A stretch of 7,659 nucleotides of DNA from Acidobacteriaceae bacterium. Lineage in GTDB: Bacteria > Acidobacteriota > Terriglobia > Terriglobales > Acidobacteriaceae. The position numbers and the translations under genes are program-made. The stretch is taken from contig JASHUF010000427.1 in assembly GCA_030040175.1 (NCBI GenBank), positions 1 through 7,659 on the forward strand. Direction: 5' to 3'. Positions 6,024 through 7,659 of this stretch are shown piece by piece; within the stretch, counting starts at the first letter, position 1, and every line of letters begins with the position of its first letter. The notes below the pieces were generated by a model. The model worked only from the letters and a program-made list of their open reading frames with translations. It ran no database searches and was not told where the DNA came from.

Positions 6024-7659
6024 GCGGCGCGGTGCCAGCTGAGACCTTGAAAACCGGGGCGGCCCAACCCGGCTCCGCAGCGGGGCTTTTGAGGTGCGAG
6101 ACACTCCGCGGCTCACTGCGCAGGTGGACCGCGTGCGCGCTGCTGCTTGTTTTTCCGGGCGCGACGACGGCGCCGATGGGGGCGCAGACGCCGGGTCCGC
6201 AGGCGCCGGAAGCGAGCGGCAAGGCCGCGCCCCGCGCTTCGGCGCCGGACGGTCAGGCTGCGCAAGGATCACAGGGCGCGGCCGGCGACGCAGCCGCTGC
6301 GGAGGCGGAGGAAAGTCCGGCCAAGACGACGAGCAGCGAAAAACGCAAAGCCGCGAAGCTTTATCTCCATGCCAGCAAGCTGTTCGTGGACGGGCAAATC
6401 GAGGCGGCGATGGGCGAGTACGAACGCGCGGCGCAGCTCGACCCGGCGAACACCGACTACCGGCTTGCGCTCGAGGTCGCGCGCGGCCATGCCGTGACGG
6501 CACTGATTCAGTCCGCGGCCAAGGCGCGGCTGCTGGGCGACGAGGGCTCGGCGCGCGCCGATCTGGAGCGCGCGCTCGCGCTCGACCCCAGGAACATGGA
6601 GGCCACCGAGCACCTGGACGAGCTGGGCGAGGATGCTCTCACGGATCAGGAACAACCTCTCTATGCGGCAACAGCGAGCGAACTCGGGGATGTAGTCGCG
6701 CTCGAGCCCGCGGCCGGAGTGCACAGTTTTCACCTGCGCACCGACCGGCGCAACGCGATCGAACAGGTTTTCAAGGCCTACGGCATCACCGCCATGCTCG
6801 ACGACAGCGTGAGCGACGAGTCCACACGGCTGGACGTGGACGATGCCAGTTTCGACGGCGCGATGCGCCTGCTGGGTCTGGTGACGAAGACGTTTTACGT
6901 TCCTCTGGACGCGCATCGCGCGCTGGTGGCCAAGGACACGCGCGAGCTGCGCCAGCGCTTCACCCGCGAGGCGATGGAGACCATCCACATCTCCGGCGTG
7001 ATCAGCGGGGATGAGAACGAGAACGATCTCACCGAGATGAACAACCTGGCTAAGAATGTATTCGGCGTGCAACAGGTAGCCATCGACGCCGGGGGAAGCG
7101 CCCTCACGCTGCGCGCGCCGCCGAGCACGCTGGCGGCCTTCAACTCCACTGTGCGCGTGCTCCTCGACGGGCGCAACCAGGTACTGCTCGACGTGAAGAT
7201 GATCCAGGTGGCGCACAACGCGACGCGGAACACCGGGGCGCAACTGCCGCAGTCGGTGACCGGGTTCAACGTCTACGCCGAGGAGCAATCGCTGCTCAAC
7301 CAGAACGCGAGCCTGGTGCAGCAGATTATCTCCTCGGGACTGGCTGCGCCGGGCGACACGCTGGCGATCCTCGCCATATTGCTGGCTTCCGGCCAGGTTT
7401 CGAGCTCGCTGTTCTCGAACGGGCTGGCCCTGTTCGGGGGCGGATTGACGGCCTCCGGCATTACCACGGGCTCGGTCACCTTCAACCTCAGCCTCAACAC
7501 CTCGGACTCGCGGGAGCTCGACGACATTCAACTGCGCCTGGGAGACAACGAAGCCGGAACGATCAAAGAAGGCGAGAAATACCCCATCCAGACTTCGTCG
7601 TACTCGAGCCTGGCGCCGAATCTGCCGAACATTCCGGGACTGACGGGAGCCGGAAGCTC
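6020..7659 (+). CDS. Exported TPR-STN-secretin protein (GspD/PilQ-like), 3' truncated by window
   Basis: The frame is open from the GTG at 6020 to the window end, giving 546 residues. A basic stretch (LRGSLRRW) and a hydrophobic core (ACALLLVF) ending near APMGAQ look like a signal peptide at about residues 30-53. An Ala/Pro/Gln-rich linker follows. Two TPR-like repeats lie at about 111-195 (AAMGEYERAAQLDPANTDYR; ARADLERALALDPRNMEA). An STN domain follows at about 234-310 (FHLRTDRRNAIEQVFKAYGI), then a secretin N-domain (about 319-385), then the start of the secretin barrel region with QVLLDVKMIQVAHN and RLGDNEAGTIKEGEKYPIQT. Secretins form outer-membrane channels for type II secretion or type IV pili. 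Which system this serves is not visible. The GTG overlaps the HAD stop as GTGA. Other in-frame GTG/TTG starts (6032, 6047, 6089) remain possible. Confidence 0.85.
   Translation, partial: MSGAVPAETLKTGAAQPGSAAGLLRCETLRGSLRRWTACALLLVFPGATTAPMGAQTPGPQAPEASGKAAPRASAPDGQAAQGSQGAAGDAAAAEAEESPAKTTSSEKRKAAKLYLHASKLFVDGQIEAAMGEYERAAQLDPANTDYRLALEVARGHAVTALIQSAAKARLLGDEGSARADLERALALDPRNMEATEHLDELGEDALTDQEQPLYAATASELGDVVALEPAAGVHSFHLRTDRRNAIEQVFKAYGITAMLDDSVSDESTRLDVDDASFDGAMRLLGLVTKTFYVPLDAHRALVAKDTRELRQRFTREAMETIHISGVISGDENENDLTEMNNLAKNVFGVQQVAIDAGGSALTLRAPPSTLAAFNSTVRVLLDGRNQVLLDVKMIQVAHNATRNTGAQLPQSVTGFNVYAEEQSLLNQNASLVQQIISSGLAAPGDTLAILAILLASGQVSSSLFSNGLALFGGGLTASGITTGSVTFNLSLNTSDSRELDDIQLRLGDNEAGTIKEGEKYPIQTSSYSSLAPNLPNIPGLTGAGS

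Noticed and set aside
5286..6503. A 405-codon minus-strand ORF opposite the HAD gene and the secretin start
   Set aside because: The protein is Arg/Pro/Ala/His-rich without motifs, and the plus strand carries intact HAD motifs.
6269..7531. A 420-codon minus-strand ORF opposite the secretin
   Set aside because: No domain is recognisable, and the plus-strand frame shows TPR, STN and secretin features throughout.

Overview
The window looks like chromosomal DNA of a GC-rich Gram-negative bacterium, most probably of the Acidobacteriota (class Terriglobia or a relative). That placement is an inference from three things: a TonB-type energy transducer with a long cytoplasmic N-terminus, a TPR-STN-secretin protein, and the general codon style. 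No rRNA or tRNA gene is present to anchor it. Most genes are housekeeping or envelope genes, and I found no defence, phage or CRISPR system.

Layout. (1) 1-270, plus strand: the last 89 residues of an SMC chromosome-segregation ATPase. (2) 271-666: an intergenic stretch where smc and a minus-strand gene converge. It holds a 109-bp MITE-like element (293-401), a short 8-bp tandem repeat and a possible terminator for the minus-strand gene. (3) 667-1938, minus: a 423-residue TonB-family protein, probably preceded by a small overlapping hypothetical ORF (1917-2195, minus). (4) 2196-3235: about 1 kb with no gene I can defend. It contains a second 109-bp element copy (2849-2957) in opposite orientation, small repeats, and a good sigma70-type promoter at 3172-3200. 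(5) 3236-4129, plus: purC. (6) 4266-4808, plus: a CvpA-family four-helix membrane protein. (7) 4960-5241, plus: a 93-residue Fis-type helix-turn-helix protein with its own likely promoter. (8) 5274-6023, plus: a HAD-superfamily phosphatase. (9) 6020-7659, plus: an exported TPR/STN/secretin protein, cut by the window end, whose GTG start overlaps the HAD stop.

How the parts relate. The smc and tonB genes converge. purC and cvpA are co-directional, and a purine-gene/cvpA neighbourhood is familiar from other bacteria. The fis-like, HAD and secretin genes form a tight co-directional group, the last two with a 4-nt overlap that suggests translational coupling. The secretin would sit in the outer membrane. 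The TonB-like protein would span the inner membrane and reach across the periplasm.

The most unusual structure is the inverted pair of 109-bp elements with 23-bp imperfect terminal inverted repeats, 104/109 identical, bracketing the tonB segment (293-2957). They look like a non-autonomous mobile element, and the pair could allow inversion of the segment between them.
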